Of a stretch of 64,000 bases of DNA, positions 10,552 to 22,454 are shown one piece after another (position 1 is the stretch's first letter; every line of letters starts with the position of its first letter). The position numbers and the translations under genes were made by a program. Origin of the DNA: Boesenbergia rotunda (taxonomy: Eukaryota > Streptophyta > Magnoliopsida > Zingiberales > Zingiberaceae); assembly GCA_024364735.1 (NCBI GenBank), contig JAGFNQ010000188.1, positions 1 to 64,000 of the forward strand, read 5' to 3'. Below the pieces are notes generated by a model, which did not search any database, was not told the DNA's origin, and worked only from the letters and a program-made list of their open reading frames with translations.

Positions 10552-11046
10552 GATTATGTTAGGACTTAAGGGATTTAGATATCTTCATAATTGTATGATA
10601 TTGTTTATTTTGGGTTTAAGCTCTCATGATTTTGCTCTTGGGCTCTACCCAAAAGATCTCATACCAATGGAGATATCTTTCCCTTATAAGCCTATGATCT
10701 TTTTGCCCCTCGGTCCACCCAACCTACTAGGACTTCATTGCCTAGCCGTAACTAGGACTTCTCTGTCTGGTATCTAGTCTTCTTCATTAAGACATGAGAG
10801 CTCACACTTACTTTGTTTAAAGCTTAACTCATATAGTTAAATCTGGATCATGACTCTAGCTCTTGCTTCTTCTTGTGATTAGTCTGGTGAAGAGTGATCT
10901 CGCTCTGATACTAATTGTTAGGACCTAAGAGATTTAGATATCTCTATAATAGCATGATATTATCCACTTTGGGATTAAGTCCTCATGGTTTTACTCTTAA
11001 GCTCTACCCAAACAACGTTATACTAATGGAGATATCTTTCCTTTAT

Positions 11047-11057
11047 AAGCCTATGAT
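11047..11057. repeat. LINE target-site duplication, left copy
   Basis: AAGCCTATGAT, repeated at 18725-18735 after the poly(A). It is part of the TRIM LTR sequence. Confidence 0.85.
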
Positions 11058-11168
11058 GATACCTTTCTTGTTCAAACAAGAAACAGAGATTAAAAGAGAC
11101 GAACCGGGTCTGCTACAAGGCGATTTTGAAGGCGATTGTTTTCTCACGTGCAACTCCCCGTTGCGGCG

Positions 11169-12638
11169 ATGGCCGCCGACGTCAGCAAACAGCCGACGCC
11201 GGATCTGTCAGTTTTTCCCCCTCTATCAAACGTAGGTTTACACTCTGAAAGCCTGCTGAATCCTCAAGGAGCAAGGGCTGAGACTCCAATCTCCTACGCT
11301 GCGGTGCTGAGGCCATCTTCACCAAGAACATCTAAGAAGACATTTGATGAAATCGGAGACTATTTCAAAGAAATGATGATCTATAATGATAATCCTGGGA
11401 TCTTCTACACTTTGGAAGAGGTTACATATATGGCTGATCCTTACCGGTATTCTCTAATCGGAAAATTCTCGGGCAGACGTCCAATCTTTTCAGCCATTAC
11501 GTTAGCTTTTCAAAATCTAGGGCTATCTAGCCCTTACAACATCCAAGTGCTGCGCTCAGGACACATCTTTCTGCATCTAACATCCAATGCGGATATGACA
11601 AGAATCTGGGCACGAGGAGTTTGGTACATTGGTGGTGTTCCTCTTCGTATATTCAAATGGTCACCTAATTTCTCTTATGAGGCAGAATCTTCAATAGCAC
11701 CGGTATGGATTCAACTTCCTGACTTTCCCATACATATGTTCAACAAGAAGAGTATATTTTTTGCTGCTTGAATTGTGGGAAAACCAATAAAGATAGACGA
11801 AGCTACTGCTGATGGCTCTAGGCTATATATGGCGAGGATATGTGTTGAAATCGACTTGCTCAAACCTAGAGTGAATGAATTTTGGATTGGAATTGGAGAA
11901 GAAAAGAGGTTGCAGAGAGTTGTATTTGAGAAATGCCCTAAGTACTGTAATTCCTGTCTTCACTTGGGCCACTCGGTTGAAGAATGTTTTGTTAATGGAA
12001 ACCAATCTCTTCCTATCTGGAAAAAGAATGATATGATTGCCATAGATGAAGAGGAAAAGTTGGGAAATGAGGCTAGAAAGGAGACTAATGAGACGACTAA
12101 TTTTACAAGGAAAGGAGAGAAACAAAGATATGGAAAACATGCTTGGATACAAAAAGAAAAAATAAGCACCCTACTTGTTAATGATAACAAGTTTCAAACT
12201 TTGGCTTCTGTGGAGGAGGAAGAAAAAAGGAAATTGAATGAGCTTAAAGAACTAAAAGAAAAGATGGAGGAAGAAAAGGTTGTGCAGAATTCTGTTCAAG
12301 AGGAAAATATTCAATCTGTACCGGTGGTTCAAAATTCAGTTGATACCTCTACCTCTGAAGGATTAATTCCAACAAAAAGTACATCAGTTGAGGTGATAAA
12401 TTCTAATTTTCCAGGACCAGAGAATAATCAGAAGGTTAGATTCGATGCAGAAAAAATACCTACTGAAATGCATAATGTGGAGGATTCGGAAATTGCTGTT
12501 CAAGATGAAGAACTCTTCCAAGATAATTTCTATGACTCAATGGAAGTTGAAATTGCAAAATCCATTATGGAGGAAGATGTAGCAGATCAAGAGGAATGCG
12601 GCAGCTACAAAGATCTTCATCTTTTCCTTCTTCCTTAA
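11169..12638 (+). pseudogene. LINE ORF1 (RNA-binding protein, one nonsense codon)
   Basis: I chose ATG 11169 (MAADVSKQPTPDL) because the upstream in-frame ATG at 11136 adds only eleven codons. The N-terminal half carries the DUF4283 fold typical of plant LINE ORF1 (YSLIGKFSGRRP, then WARGVWYIGGVPLRIFKWSP, near residues 90-175). A CCHC-type zinc knuckle follows (CPKYCNSCLHLGHSVEEC, about residues 255-275), then a charged, glutamate-rich C-terminal tail. TGA at 11769-11771 interrupts the frame, which otherwise continues unbroken into 11775-12638. The protein coats LINE RNA in the ribonucleoprotein. It lies 100 bp upstream of ORF2. Confidence 0.85.
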
Positions 12639-12738
12639 AAATTCCTTTGAATAAAAGAACAAAAGCTCCTCCTGATTTGCCTCAAAGGGTTACCAGAAGT
12701 AAGTCTCAAGCTCAAAGGTCTTCTAACTCTTTATTATA

Positions 12739-15700
12739 ATGTCAGGGCTTATATGGAATATTAGGGGAATAGGGAATCTTCCTTCGTTTAGGAGATTGTT
12801 ATATCTAAAAAATCAATATCATTTAAATTTTGTGGGTATTTTGGAACCTATGATAGCTCTTGATGCTGATTTATTTACACGAAGACTTGGCTTTTCCTCG
12901 ATTTTTTCTAATTGCTCAGGGAAAATATGGTTCTTTCATGATTCGAATATTGTATGCACAATTTTGAAAGATCATGATCAATTTCTTCATTTAAAGTTGA
13001 AATACACTATGCTTCATTTGGAGATTTTGGTTACATTAGTTTATGCCAAATGCTCTAGAGTGAAAAGATATGACTTATGGGAGCAGTTGGAAATTATCAA
13101 ACCCTCAAATGAGGAGCCTTGGCTGGTAGGTGGAGAGTTCAATGTAATTTCTAATGAGTCGGAAATCTCAACTGGTCTCTTAATAGGGGTAAGTGTCATA
13201 GAAGATTTTAATAACTTTATGATGATAACAGGGTTGATTGATGCAGGATTTGTAGGAGATCGGTTCACCTAGACAAATAATAGAATATGGAAGAGGTTGG
13301 ATAGAATTTTGATTTCTAATTCTTGGCAAAGTAATGGAATCTCAGTCAAGGTTGAACACCTGAGTAGAGCTGATTTAGATCATTGTCCCCTGCTCATTTC
13401 TTTCTCAACTGTTGAAAAAGTGGTATCTTCATTCAGATTCCAAAATATGTGGATAAGACATCATGGTTTTTCGCAAACTGTTAGACTAAATTGGAACTTG
13501 CCGAGCTCCAATAGTGGAATGCTTAGGGGGCGTTTGGTTTGAGTCATTTTCTATTTTCATTTTTTAGAAAACCGCATTTTCTAGTTTTCTAGAAAATGAC
13601 TTTTTTTCATTCTCCAGTTTTCCAGAAAACACTATGTTCTTTTCTGGAAAACAAAGCTGGAAAATACAAACCAAATATGTTTTTCAGAAAATCGCATTTT
13701 CTACAGAAAATGAAAATAGAAAACAGACTAGAAAATGCAAACCAAACGCCTCCTTAATTTGCAAATCAAGTTAAAAAGGTTAAAAAGTCGTCTGAAATGG
13801 TGGAATAAGGAGGTCTTTGGGAATATACATGACAACATACAAAGAGCAGAAGAACAATATAAAGAAGCAGAAAAACTCTTTGATAGTGAGCCTTCAGAGA
13901 TAAATCGAGCCAACAAAAATAAGTATCAAGCTCACCTTTTTAAGACTTTACAAATGGAGGAAGAATTCTGGAAGCAAAGAGCTGCTGTAAAATGGATGGG
14001 GGAAGGTGACAAGAACACTAATTTTTTTCACAACATGGTACAACTAAGAAGGAAAGCCAACAGAATATTTCGGATATGCGATGATGGAGAATGCTTGGAG
14101 AGTCCAGAATTGATCAGAGCTTCGGGTGTCAAATTTTTTGAGAAATTATTAACAGGTAATCCTTTTAATGAACATGCAGCAGATCTTGGTTGTATACCTG
14201 AATTGATTAGCACAGCAAATAATATGGCTTTAATAACTCTACCTTCTAAAGAAGAAATAAAACAAGTGGTGTGGGAGATGAATCAAGAAGGTATGGCTGG
14301 ACTGGATGGTTTTTCTGTTACTTTCTATATATCATGTTGGGATATCATTCAAGAGGATGTTTTCCAGGCAGTATTGGATTTTTTTAAGGGTGGAATATTA
14401 CCAAAAGGTATGGCTGTAACGACAATTACTTTAATTCCAAAAGCAGAGAATGCACAAACTTGGCAAGAATTCAAACCCATCAGTTTGTGTAATGTTTCTT
14501 ACAAAATTATATTTTTGGCAAATAGATTGCGACAAACTCTGAATAAGATAATATCTCCAACACAAAGTGGCTTTGTAGAGGACAGATTGATATCATATAA
14601 TATATTATTAGCACAAGATTTGACATGCAAATTAAATCATCATGTGAGAGGGGGCAATGTGATTATGAAATTGGATATGGCTAAAGCTTTTGATAGAATT
14701 CAGTGGAGATTTTTATTCAGAATTATGGCAGCTTTTGGTTTTTCAAAAGATTTTATAGATATGATTGAAAGATGTATTTCTGTAGTTTGGTTTTCTATTC
14801 GTATCAATGGTCAGATGGCAGGTTTCTTTCAATCAAAGAGAGGGTTACGGCAAGGGGATCCTATTTCTCCTTTTTTGTTCATTATTATTTCTGAATTTTT
14901 ATCTAGAGGCTTAGAGAAGCTTTATTATGATAATCCCAAATTGGGTTTTTTTACAGGTTGTAATATGAAGATTTCACACCTTGCATATGCAGATGATGTG
15001 ATAATATTCTTGAATGGATCCATTGATTGTATAAAATTGGTAAAGAATTTTTTGAATATATATAAAAGACATTCGGGGCAAGCTGTAAATGCAATGAAGA
15101 GTTTGATCTATTTATCTAGCAGGATATCGGATAAGCGTAAGAGCTCAATTCTGGCTGAGACAGGTTTTTTGGAAGGATTATGGCCAATAGAATATTTAGG
15201 GATTCCTTTATACACTGGACATCGGAAATCAGTTTATTTTCAACCCTTGTTAGAAAGGACAAGGAAAAAGCTAATGGGATGGAATTCCGCACGGTTGACA
15301 TATGGAGGACGTTTATTATTAATTCAAAGTGTGTTAGCATCTATGCCTCTATATTTGCTACAAGTGATTCTCCCTCCATTGTCTATTCTTCATAGACTGG
15401 AAATGATTTTTGCAAAGTTTTTTGGGGTTCCACGGACACCAATAAAAAAGCTCATTGGGTGGCTTGGGCGGAAATCAGCAAACATAAAATAGAAGGTGGA
15501 TTAGGATTAAGGAAGCTGACGGATATTAGCCTTGCAATGGCGGTTAAATTATGGTTTAGATTCAGAGAACAAAACACTCTATGGGCAGCATATCTTTCTA
15601 ATTTTTATTGTGGCCTTTCACATCCAGTTATTGTTAGTTTAAAGAAAAATGCATCTCCTTGTTGGCGTAGGCTCATCAAAGTATGTAATCTAGCTGAGCA

Positions 15701-17047
15701 AAATATTTGTTGGATTTTGGGAAAATGGTAAGATAAATTTCTGGTTTGACAATTGGTTAGATGAAGGCTCTCTTTTTAAATATGGTGTGCCGATTGTTAA
15801 CAATGGACTAAGAGTTGAGAAACTTATAGATGACACACATTGGAGAATGAATGAAATTGATAAATTACTCCCTGCTAACCTTGTTGAAATGGTTAAAAAT
15901 ACTCCTTGTCAATTAATAACAGATCAAATAATATGGAAACCTGCTTTAGATGGTGGCTTCTCCTTAAAATTGGCATGGAGTAGCATTCGGCAAGTACATA
16001 AAAGGAACCCCATTTATCATGCAATTTGGAGTGGTCTACTTAAGCCGAGTGTCTCTATTTTTGCATGGAGATTTCTGAAACGAAAACTTCCAATTGACTC
16101 TATTTTACAACACAGAGGTATAACACTAGCTTCTAAATGTCAATGTTGTAGCTAGTAGAGACTTGGAATCATTTATTTTTTGAAGGTCCAATTGCTAAAG
16201 AAGTTTGGTCTTATTTTGCTAATTTGTTTTGTGTTAATCGGTTTTCAATTTTGGAAGAATGGAGGATTGGGTCTAAATGGTTGCAAGGAGGTCATATTAA
16301 AGAAGAGATGCCTTTTCTTATATTATGGTTCTTATGGTTAGCTAGGAATGAAGCTAAACATGAAGGAACAAGGCAGGAGGTTCAGAATATTAAAAGTAAT
16401 ATAATTCGGTACTATTTTTTGGGAGAGGCAGCAGGCACAATTAAGAATAAGCATTGGAAAGGTTTTATCTTGGTTGCTAAAGCATGGGGACTTGATATTA
16501 AGATAAAAGCTAAAACTTCCATAATTTTGGTGCGCTGGTTCCGGCCAAAAATTGGAGGTTATAAGCTAAATACGGATGGATGTTCGAGAGGAAACCCGGG
16601 GGAGGCTTCATTTGGGGCATAATTCGTGATCATAATGGGCATTTTATAATGGCAAAACATGGTACTTTGGGAATCTCTTCAAATGTTAAAGCTGAGCTCT
16701 ATGCTATCTTAATTGGGTTAGAACTATGTATTGATAATAATTTTCTTCCAATTTGGTTGGAATCAGATTCCTTGGTGGCCTTGCGGTTAATTTGTTCTTC
16801 ATCAGTTTGCTGGGAACATAGGAAGACTATCCTGAAAATCAGATTATTGGTGAAGAAATATTCAGTGGTTTATTCACATGTATATAGAGAAGCAAATGCG
16901 GCTGCGGATTATTTGGCTAACTTAGCTTTTAAGTTGCAACAGGAGAAAGTGATACTTAAACAGGATATTGACAAGAATTTATATGGCATTTGTAAAATAG
17001 ACAGGATAGGTCTTCCTTATGTTAAGATGGTCCATAAATTCTTATAA
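12739..17047 (+). pseudogene. LINE ORF2: endonuclease, reverse transcriptase, RNase H
   Basis: It starts at MSGLIWNIRGIGN, the first motif of the APE-type endonuclease. GEFNVI and LDHCPLL are the later endonuclease motifs. The reverse transcriptase spans about 14250-15130, with LDMAKAFDR, GLRQGDPISPFLF and the catalytic YADD near 14990. A zf-RVT-like region (about 15790-16155) and an RNase H of the RVT_3 type follow (NTDGCSRGNPG, AELYA, ESDS, NAAADYLAN, about 16570-16930). Breaks: TAG at 13270 in place of a tryptophan, a MITE at 13526-13753, and frame changes near 15418 (T run), 15730, 16150 and 16612. The reading frame is preserved across the MITE site if it is excised with one TTA. Confidence 0.9.
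13526..13753. mobile_element. Tourist-like (PIF/Harbinger) MITE in LINE ORF2
   Basis: 228 bp with terminal inverted repeats GGGGGCGTTTGGTTTG and its near reverse complement CAAACCAAACGCCTCC, and internal fold-back AT-rich sequence. It is flanked by TTA at 13523-13525 and 13754-13756, the PIF/Harbinger target duplication. It has no coding capacity. Confidence 0.9.
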
Positions 17048-18724
17048 CTAGGCAAAAACACCAAAAAAGGTGGCTCTAATGAAGCTCTGTCTTATCTACT
17101 TCCATTAGATTTTATTTCTTTTTGGAAGCCGCAGTTAAAATTGACTGGATTATGGAGATGTCTCTGAGGCTCTGTATGTGATACTGAATATCTGAAATCT
17201 CATTAGTTGGCTGAATGACCTCTAATTGACAACCATTGTAATTTCTGCACAAGATTTTCTTCACAAAGCCTACTGAATTATGTTAAGGGTCATCTATAGA
17301 GATTATATTTGGCTAAAGGATGCTCAGGAATTCTTTCAATGTATTAGTTTGTTTGGTTGGATTTTTCTCAGTATATCAATTTGCTGGACTGATTATGTTT
17401 CTGAAGTAAATTAGAAAATTATGGATTTCCTGAATTATGTTTCTGAAACAAGCATATCGGACTGTTTTTAAATTTGGCTGAAGGTTGATCTGCACAATGT
17501 GCAGAATATTATAGAAGTCTCCAAAAGATTATGTTCTGATTCAGTCATAGATTTTATGATTGATCAAATATTTGTTTGCTTATAATGAAGATATCAGGCT
17601 TGGCTCCTGTGGTGATATAATGTTCATACCGAAAGATAGATTATACTCGGAAAAGGCTACCTGAATTTTATGATCAAATTTTAATAGCTTGATCTTTTAA
17701 TTGGTTGCTAAAATTTTTTTGAATTCTTTTGTGAAACTGTCTGCTCACAGGGTTGTCGATAGGAATTATGCTCGGCTGAAGGCTGCCCATGCTGATTTGA
17801 TCCAAAATGCAGAGCAAAATTTATGCCCATGCTGAAGGCAGGCTGTTTATTCTGAATGCTCGGCTGAAGGCTGCTCATACAAAAGTCATCTAAGTTTCCT
17901 GAATGATTGAATGCTATTATCTCTGCGACTGAAGTTAACCGTCTGAATCTGATGAAGGTGTCCACTTGGCACAAAACAGGGAGGTTTATACTGTGACAAC
18001 TAGCTGTTCATCTGAATGATTGGATGCTATTATTATTTCTGAAATCTGGTATGAATGCTAAAAAGCTAGTGCAAAATTCTGCATGCAACATTTTGTCTCA
18101 TGGTCATACTGATATCATCTAGGAAGTTTGGGTGAATGATTGCTATTCTCGTTTTTGAATACTGAAATATAAATGTTAAGATGAATCATGTGTGCCAAAT
18201 TCTGATACGTAGCAATACGGACTAGGGATGTTCTCAGAATTACAGAATTATGGAATTGTTCTGGATATATGGTCCAATGTTTGATATATAGATGGCTGGG
18301 ATTGTTCNNNNNNNNNNNNNNNNNNNNNNNNNNNNNNNNNNNNNNNNNNNNNNNNNNNNNNNNNNNNNNNNNNNNNNNNNNNNNNNNNNNNNNNNNNNNN
18401 NNNNNNNNNNNNNNNNNNNNNNNNNNNNNNNNNNNNNNNNNAATTGGAGGCAACCCCTTGCAGGTGATCCTCGATGATAGATGATAAGTCCTGTGGCTTC
18501 AAAAGGTGGGCAATCATTCAAGGTGGAACATTCTATTGATGAAGTAACCATTAAAAGTTGGTTATCCTGTATGAAAATAATTCTAGCCAATATCTTTTTT
18601 GAATCCCAAGTTGTAAATCAGATCGTTTTCTCTGTAAATCTATATTAGAAGGTTAGGTTTGGCCCCCCTTCTAAGATAGACTTTCTGTTTTCTTGAAATA
18701 AAATTCTTCTTTTTTTAAAAAAAA
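17048..18724 (+). other. LINE 3' UTR with assembly gap and poly(A) tail
   Basis: A long untranslated region after the ORF2 stop. It contains internally repeated phrases (ATGCTCGGCTGAAGGCTGC near 17770 and 17860; GAATGATTGAATGCTATTAT near 17900 and 18015). N bases fill 18308-18441. It ends with AATAAAATTC, a T run and about ten A residues before the target duplication. Confidence 0.7.
18308..18441. other. Assembly gap (134 N)
   Basis: Undetermined bases. All reading frames that cross it are meaningless. The true length may differ. Confidence 1.
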
Positions 18725-18735
18725 AAGCCTATGAT

Positions 18736-18789
18736 ATTTCTCATATATTTTCAATGTGAGACTATGTTTGCAACCTTGCAAATCCAACA
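18736..18789 (-). repeat. TRIM-b LTR 2, remainder after LINE
   Basis: It matches the last 54 plus-strand bases of the TRIM LTR and ends AATCCAACA, followed by the duplicated GATTA. Confidence 0.8.
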
Positions 18790-18794
18790 GATTA

Positions 18795-20259
18795 ATTAAT
18801 CATGACCAACATGTTGTGTAGGGTAATTTTTGATGTCATATGTAAAAGTGTGAGGGGCCTCTAGTCATTGAGGTGCATCCTGGCTAGTAGGGAGCAAGGC
18901 CCCTCCCACCCTCCTATGTAAAGTTGACTTGAGTTGACCAATATGTTCTACATCTTGGGAAGGGCTGAGGAGGCTATATCAGAGAGTAAACGTGAAGGGC
19001 TCACTTTGGCTCGGAGGTACTCCACCTTGAGAGGAGAGATTGACATCAGGATCACAACTAGTCGATGGGGTCCAATCAGGATCTTATGTAATTGTTATCT
19101 TTTTCTACTTATTCTTAGAGGTGTCCCCGACTTATCAGAAGGAATAGATTCAATTTGCACCACATAGGGGGGCTAGTGGTGTCACCCCCTAGAGAAACAA
19201 CCACATTGTTGTTTTATAGAAAATAATAAAACTAAATATGCAATTGAGTATGAAAAATATTGCAATCTAAATTTTCAAAGATAGTCTCTCCCTTAACTCT
19301 CATAAGTCTCTCTTAGCAAAAAGTTAAAAAAAACAAATTAAAAAGTTTTGAAGTAGTAGTTAGGCAAAAAAATCTAGAATTTCTAGAACTTTTCATATAT
19401 TTTTTTAACTTGAACTATTTTTAAGATATAAATCCCATAAAAATAATAGTTAAACTTATCAATTTTTTAAAAAGTAATTTTAAAACTATTTTTCGTCGCC
19501 AAAAAAAAGTTGCTTATTTTTCTAAAGATGTACAATCCAACATAGAGTCATCAAAAATTTCAAGTCATAAAAATCTATCTTCTAAAATTTTTAATATTTA
19601 AAATTTGTTTTTAATGAAAAATTCATCTAGTGGTCATAAAATTTAAAAAAATTATCGAAGAGTAGATATGGTCAATCAGATTTTGTAAAAAATTACAAAA
19701 AAAATCCAACTATTGAAAAATCATTTTTATTATAGAATTGAGAATTTTTGAAAAAATATTTTCAAAATTAAATTTTCACTTTAAAAAATTTTGATAATTT
19801 GTGTCAACGGTCAAAATATAATGGTCAATTTCTGAAAAATCTAGTTTTAAAAAAATATATTCTTTGAAATATTTTTAAAATTAAATTTGATTTTTGATAA
19901 AAAATTCACTAAAATTTCATCTAACGGTCGAAAAAATCTCAAAATTTTTCTATGGATAGATATGAGTTGTGTCTATTACAGAAAATATAAAAATTAATTA
20001 AATCTAGAAAAAAGATCGTCAAATACATTTTTCTAGTAATCAAGGATTTCTAAAGTAATTTATTTAATCTAAAATACTAAGCATGTAAAAAGAATAATCT
20101 AACAATTTAAGACTGATTTAGAAATCTAATAAAGATTTCTACCTATTGGGTTTATCAAAAATTTAGGTACAATATAATTTTTTGACATTCTTATAATTTG
20201 ACTCTTATGATTCCTAATATACCAATTTAGTCCTTTATTATATCTAAAATTTATTTTTG
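18795..20259. other. Unassigned AT-rich stretch
   Basis: From 18795 to about 19190 the composition is mixed, with one short reading frame (18934-19167, 77 residues) that I do not recognise. From 19200 to 20250 the sequence is very AT-rich with loosely repeated phrases (ATCTAGTTTTAAAAA, TTTCTATGGATAGATATG). I see no transposon termini and no gene. It may be the remaining 3' part of element H or the AT-rich internal region of another retrotransposon. Confidence 0.4.
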
Positions 20260-21490
20260 GAGAAAAAACATTTGAGAATGCTTGTTTCTTTAATATTTCT
20301 ATCTATTCCTTTAACTTGAAAATTTCAACTTGTAGTTTGACATAAAATTCTAATAGACATGTAGTGGCTAATTTCTTTTTCAGATCTACATATTTTATCC
20401 TTAATCTTACAAAAAGATCTAGTCATAGATTTTATACCGAAGTATAACTGACCAGGAGGTAGGAGACATACCTCACTTATCATATCGTGTTCAAATCTGG
20501 ATGCTCCCCCTTCTTTGCTACTTTCTTCTAACGTAGCTCCCCCTTCATCGATGCTTTTCTCTTGGTGAGTCGCCTTCAGTGCTAGTCCGGCGTATTCCTC
20601 AAGTTCAGACTCTTCCGATGACGATTCGTCCCACATTGCCTTTAGGTTCTTATGCTTGGACTTTCTTGGACTATTGTCTTTGTTTTTGTTGTTCAGTTTT
20701 GGGTAGTTGTCCTTAATATATCTTTTTTTTCTGGATTATGGTTATTGACCTACGTCTTGAACTTATTAGTTAAAAAAAAACTTATTTAGCTTCCTTACCA
20801 CGTAAGTCATTTCTTCTTCATCAGCCAAAGACTCCGTATCTGGTTCGATCTTTCTCGTGGTTAATGTTATTCCTGGTTCAGTCATTTTCTTTGTCCTGCG
20901 CATCTCGATTCGTGTAATTCAAGTGTAGAAAAACAAATTCTCTAAAGTACTTACCTCGAGATCTTTGGAAATATAATAGGAGTCGACTATTAAAATCTAT
21001 TTCGGTGTTCTCAGAAATGCATTTAGAGCATACCTTAACAAATCTTGATTATTTAACATTTATCTGAGATTCGTGAGTTCAGTGATTAACTTCTTGATCT
21101 TCCATGTAGTTTGACCACCTTTTCTCCTTCTTTTATTCAGAGATTCGTCAACTGATTTCAGAGTAGATCCCGTCGTACTAGCTTCGCTTCCGAGGTCCCT
21201 TTCGTGCAGTTTTAGGAACTTTTCCCATTGCTCTTTTGTTGATGTGTAAGTACTGATCCGATTAACTTTCTGAGTCGGTAACACGATCAGCAGATGGAAC
21301 TCTACTTTTATGTTCACCATGAAGTTGGCTTGTTCCTTTTTCGTCCAGAGATGCTCTTCCGTGTTTTCGGGCACTACAAACTTGTACTTCATTATTGAAA
21401 GTAATTCGAAGTCGGTTTTAAAGAATACCTTTATCCGACATTTCCACATTGTAAACTCTCCCTCAAACTTTAGTGGGTGGATATTTGGTC
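20260..21490 (-). pseudogene. gag: Copia gag pseudogene (element I)
   Basis: On the minus strand, translation from about 21490 gives NIHPLKFEGEFTMWKCRIKVFF, the conserved N-terminal gag motif. Next comes a TKEQWEKFLKLHE stretch equivalent to AKELWDKLIELHE of the other gags, and a LRYALNAF-like stretch near 21000. A serine/glutamate-rich segment after KNLKAMWDESSS (about 20640-20325) corresponds to the region after the zinc knuckle. Several frame changes separate the pieces. The 5' side is cut by LTR D, which starts at 21496. No polymerase region is present. Confidence 0.7.
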
Positions 21491-21971
21491 TGACCTGTTG
21501 GTGCAATTTGCACTAATAGTTAAACTTGAGTTTTGATGAATGACAAATAGGTTAAAGTTAGACTTGCTTTTCGTTTTGACCTCTTTACTAAGTGTGCAGG
21601 GTTGAAAGACTTAGGACCTGACACCAGGCTGAAGTCCAGGGTGGTTGAGTCCTGGCGGGAAGTCCAGGGTGGTTGAGTCCTGGAGAGAAGTCCAGTTGGG
21701 TTCACGGGGCCTGACAACTGGCTGAAGCCCAAGTTGGTTGAAACTTGACAAAAAGACCAGGGTGGTTGAGCCCTGGCAGGAAGACCTGGTGGGTTAAGAA
21801 GTTGAGTAGAGCTGCACGAGGTAAGTGAGGTAAGTCACTGGAGGAGCGAACCAGTGAGGACGGGTCCTATTTTAGGACTGTAGGCGCGGTCCAACTTAGG
21901 CCCATTTTGGTGACCTCGGTTGAGTCCTGGTTAGATCCTTATCCAGGTTTGGACGGGGTCTAATTAACTCT

Positions 21972-22103
21972 AAATGCATTAACTCTATTTTACAGAATTT
22001 ATTTAATTAGATTCTAAATGCATTAACTCTATTTTACAGAATTTATTTAATTAGATTCTAAATGCATTAACTCTATTTTACAGAATTTATTTAATTAGAT
22101 TTT
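21972..22103. repeat. 44 bp tandem repeat, three copies, in LTR D
   Basis: Units begin with AAATGCATTAACTC at 21972, 22016 and 22060 and are almost identical. Confidence 0.9.
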
Positions 22104-22445
22104 GTAGTTGAATTTTATAAAATTATTCCTTATCTAAAGCCTTGGTGGAGGATAAATTATCATTTAAATTATTCGTATTTCCTTCTTTTTAGAGAATAAA
22201 ATTATTCCTACTAATGCTTAAAATTCTCACGTAAAGCTTAGCTGGAAGGATAAAATCTCCTTTTAAATTATTAATAAAATTGTAAGAGGATAAAACCTCT
22301 CGGTTAACTTTTCAATATTCTGTATTTATATTTTATTTAAATTATTTTCTTAATTGAAGCAAAGGATAGAAACATTATTTTTTTTTAATTATTTTATCTT
22401 GTTGATGGATAAAATTTGAGCTGAGAAGATCATGCATCGAGGCAC

Positions 22446-22454
22446 TATAAATAG
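22446..22454 (+). promoter_or_regulatory. TATA box of LTR D
   Basis: TATAAATAG lies about 540 bp before the LTR end. Confidence 0.6.

Larger units (their letters stand above)
11058..18724 (+). mobile_element. L1-type LINE with RNase H domain (inactive)
   Basis: A full-length non-LTR retrotransposon of about 7.7 kb (including a run of N). Order: short 5' UTR, ORF1 (DUF4283 plus CCHC knuckle), 100 bp spacer, ORF2 (endonuclease, reverse transcriptase, zinc-binding region, RNase H), a 1.7 kb 3' UTR and a poly(A) tail. An 11 bp target duplication flanks it. It moves by target-primed reverse transcription. One nonsense codon in ORF1, and one nonsense codon, a MITE and four frameshifts in ORF2, make it inactive. 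The low number of breaks over about 5.8 kb of coding sequence suggests moderate age. Confidence 0.9.
10557..18789 (-). mobile_element. TRIM-b, with LINE nested in its right LTR
   Basis: A second copy of the same TRIM family, inserted in gag H. LTR 1 (10557 to about 10702) is truncated and joined to internal sequence. The primer site (TGGTATCAGAGC with mutations, minus strand, about 10899-10912) precedes LTR 2, which starts at 10916, is broken at 11057 by the LINE, and finishes at 18736-18789. Without the LINE, LTR 2 is about 196 bp. The outer duplicated target is GATTA at 10552-10556 and 18790-18794. Confidence 0.85.

Noticed and set aside
18115..18590. Frames crossing the run of N
   Set aside because: Meaningless translation of undetermined bases.
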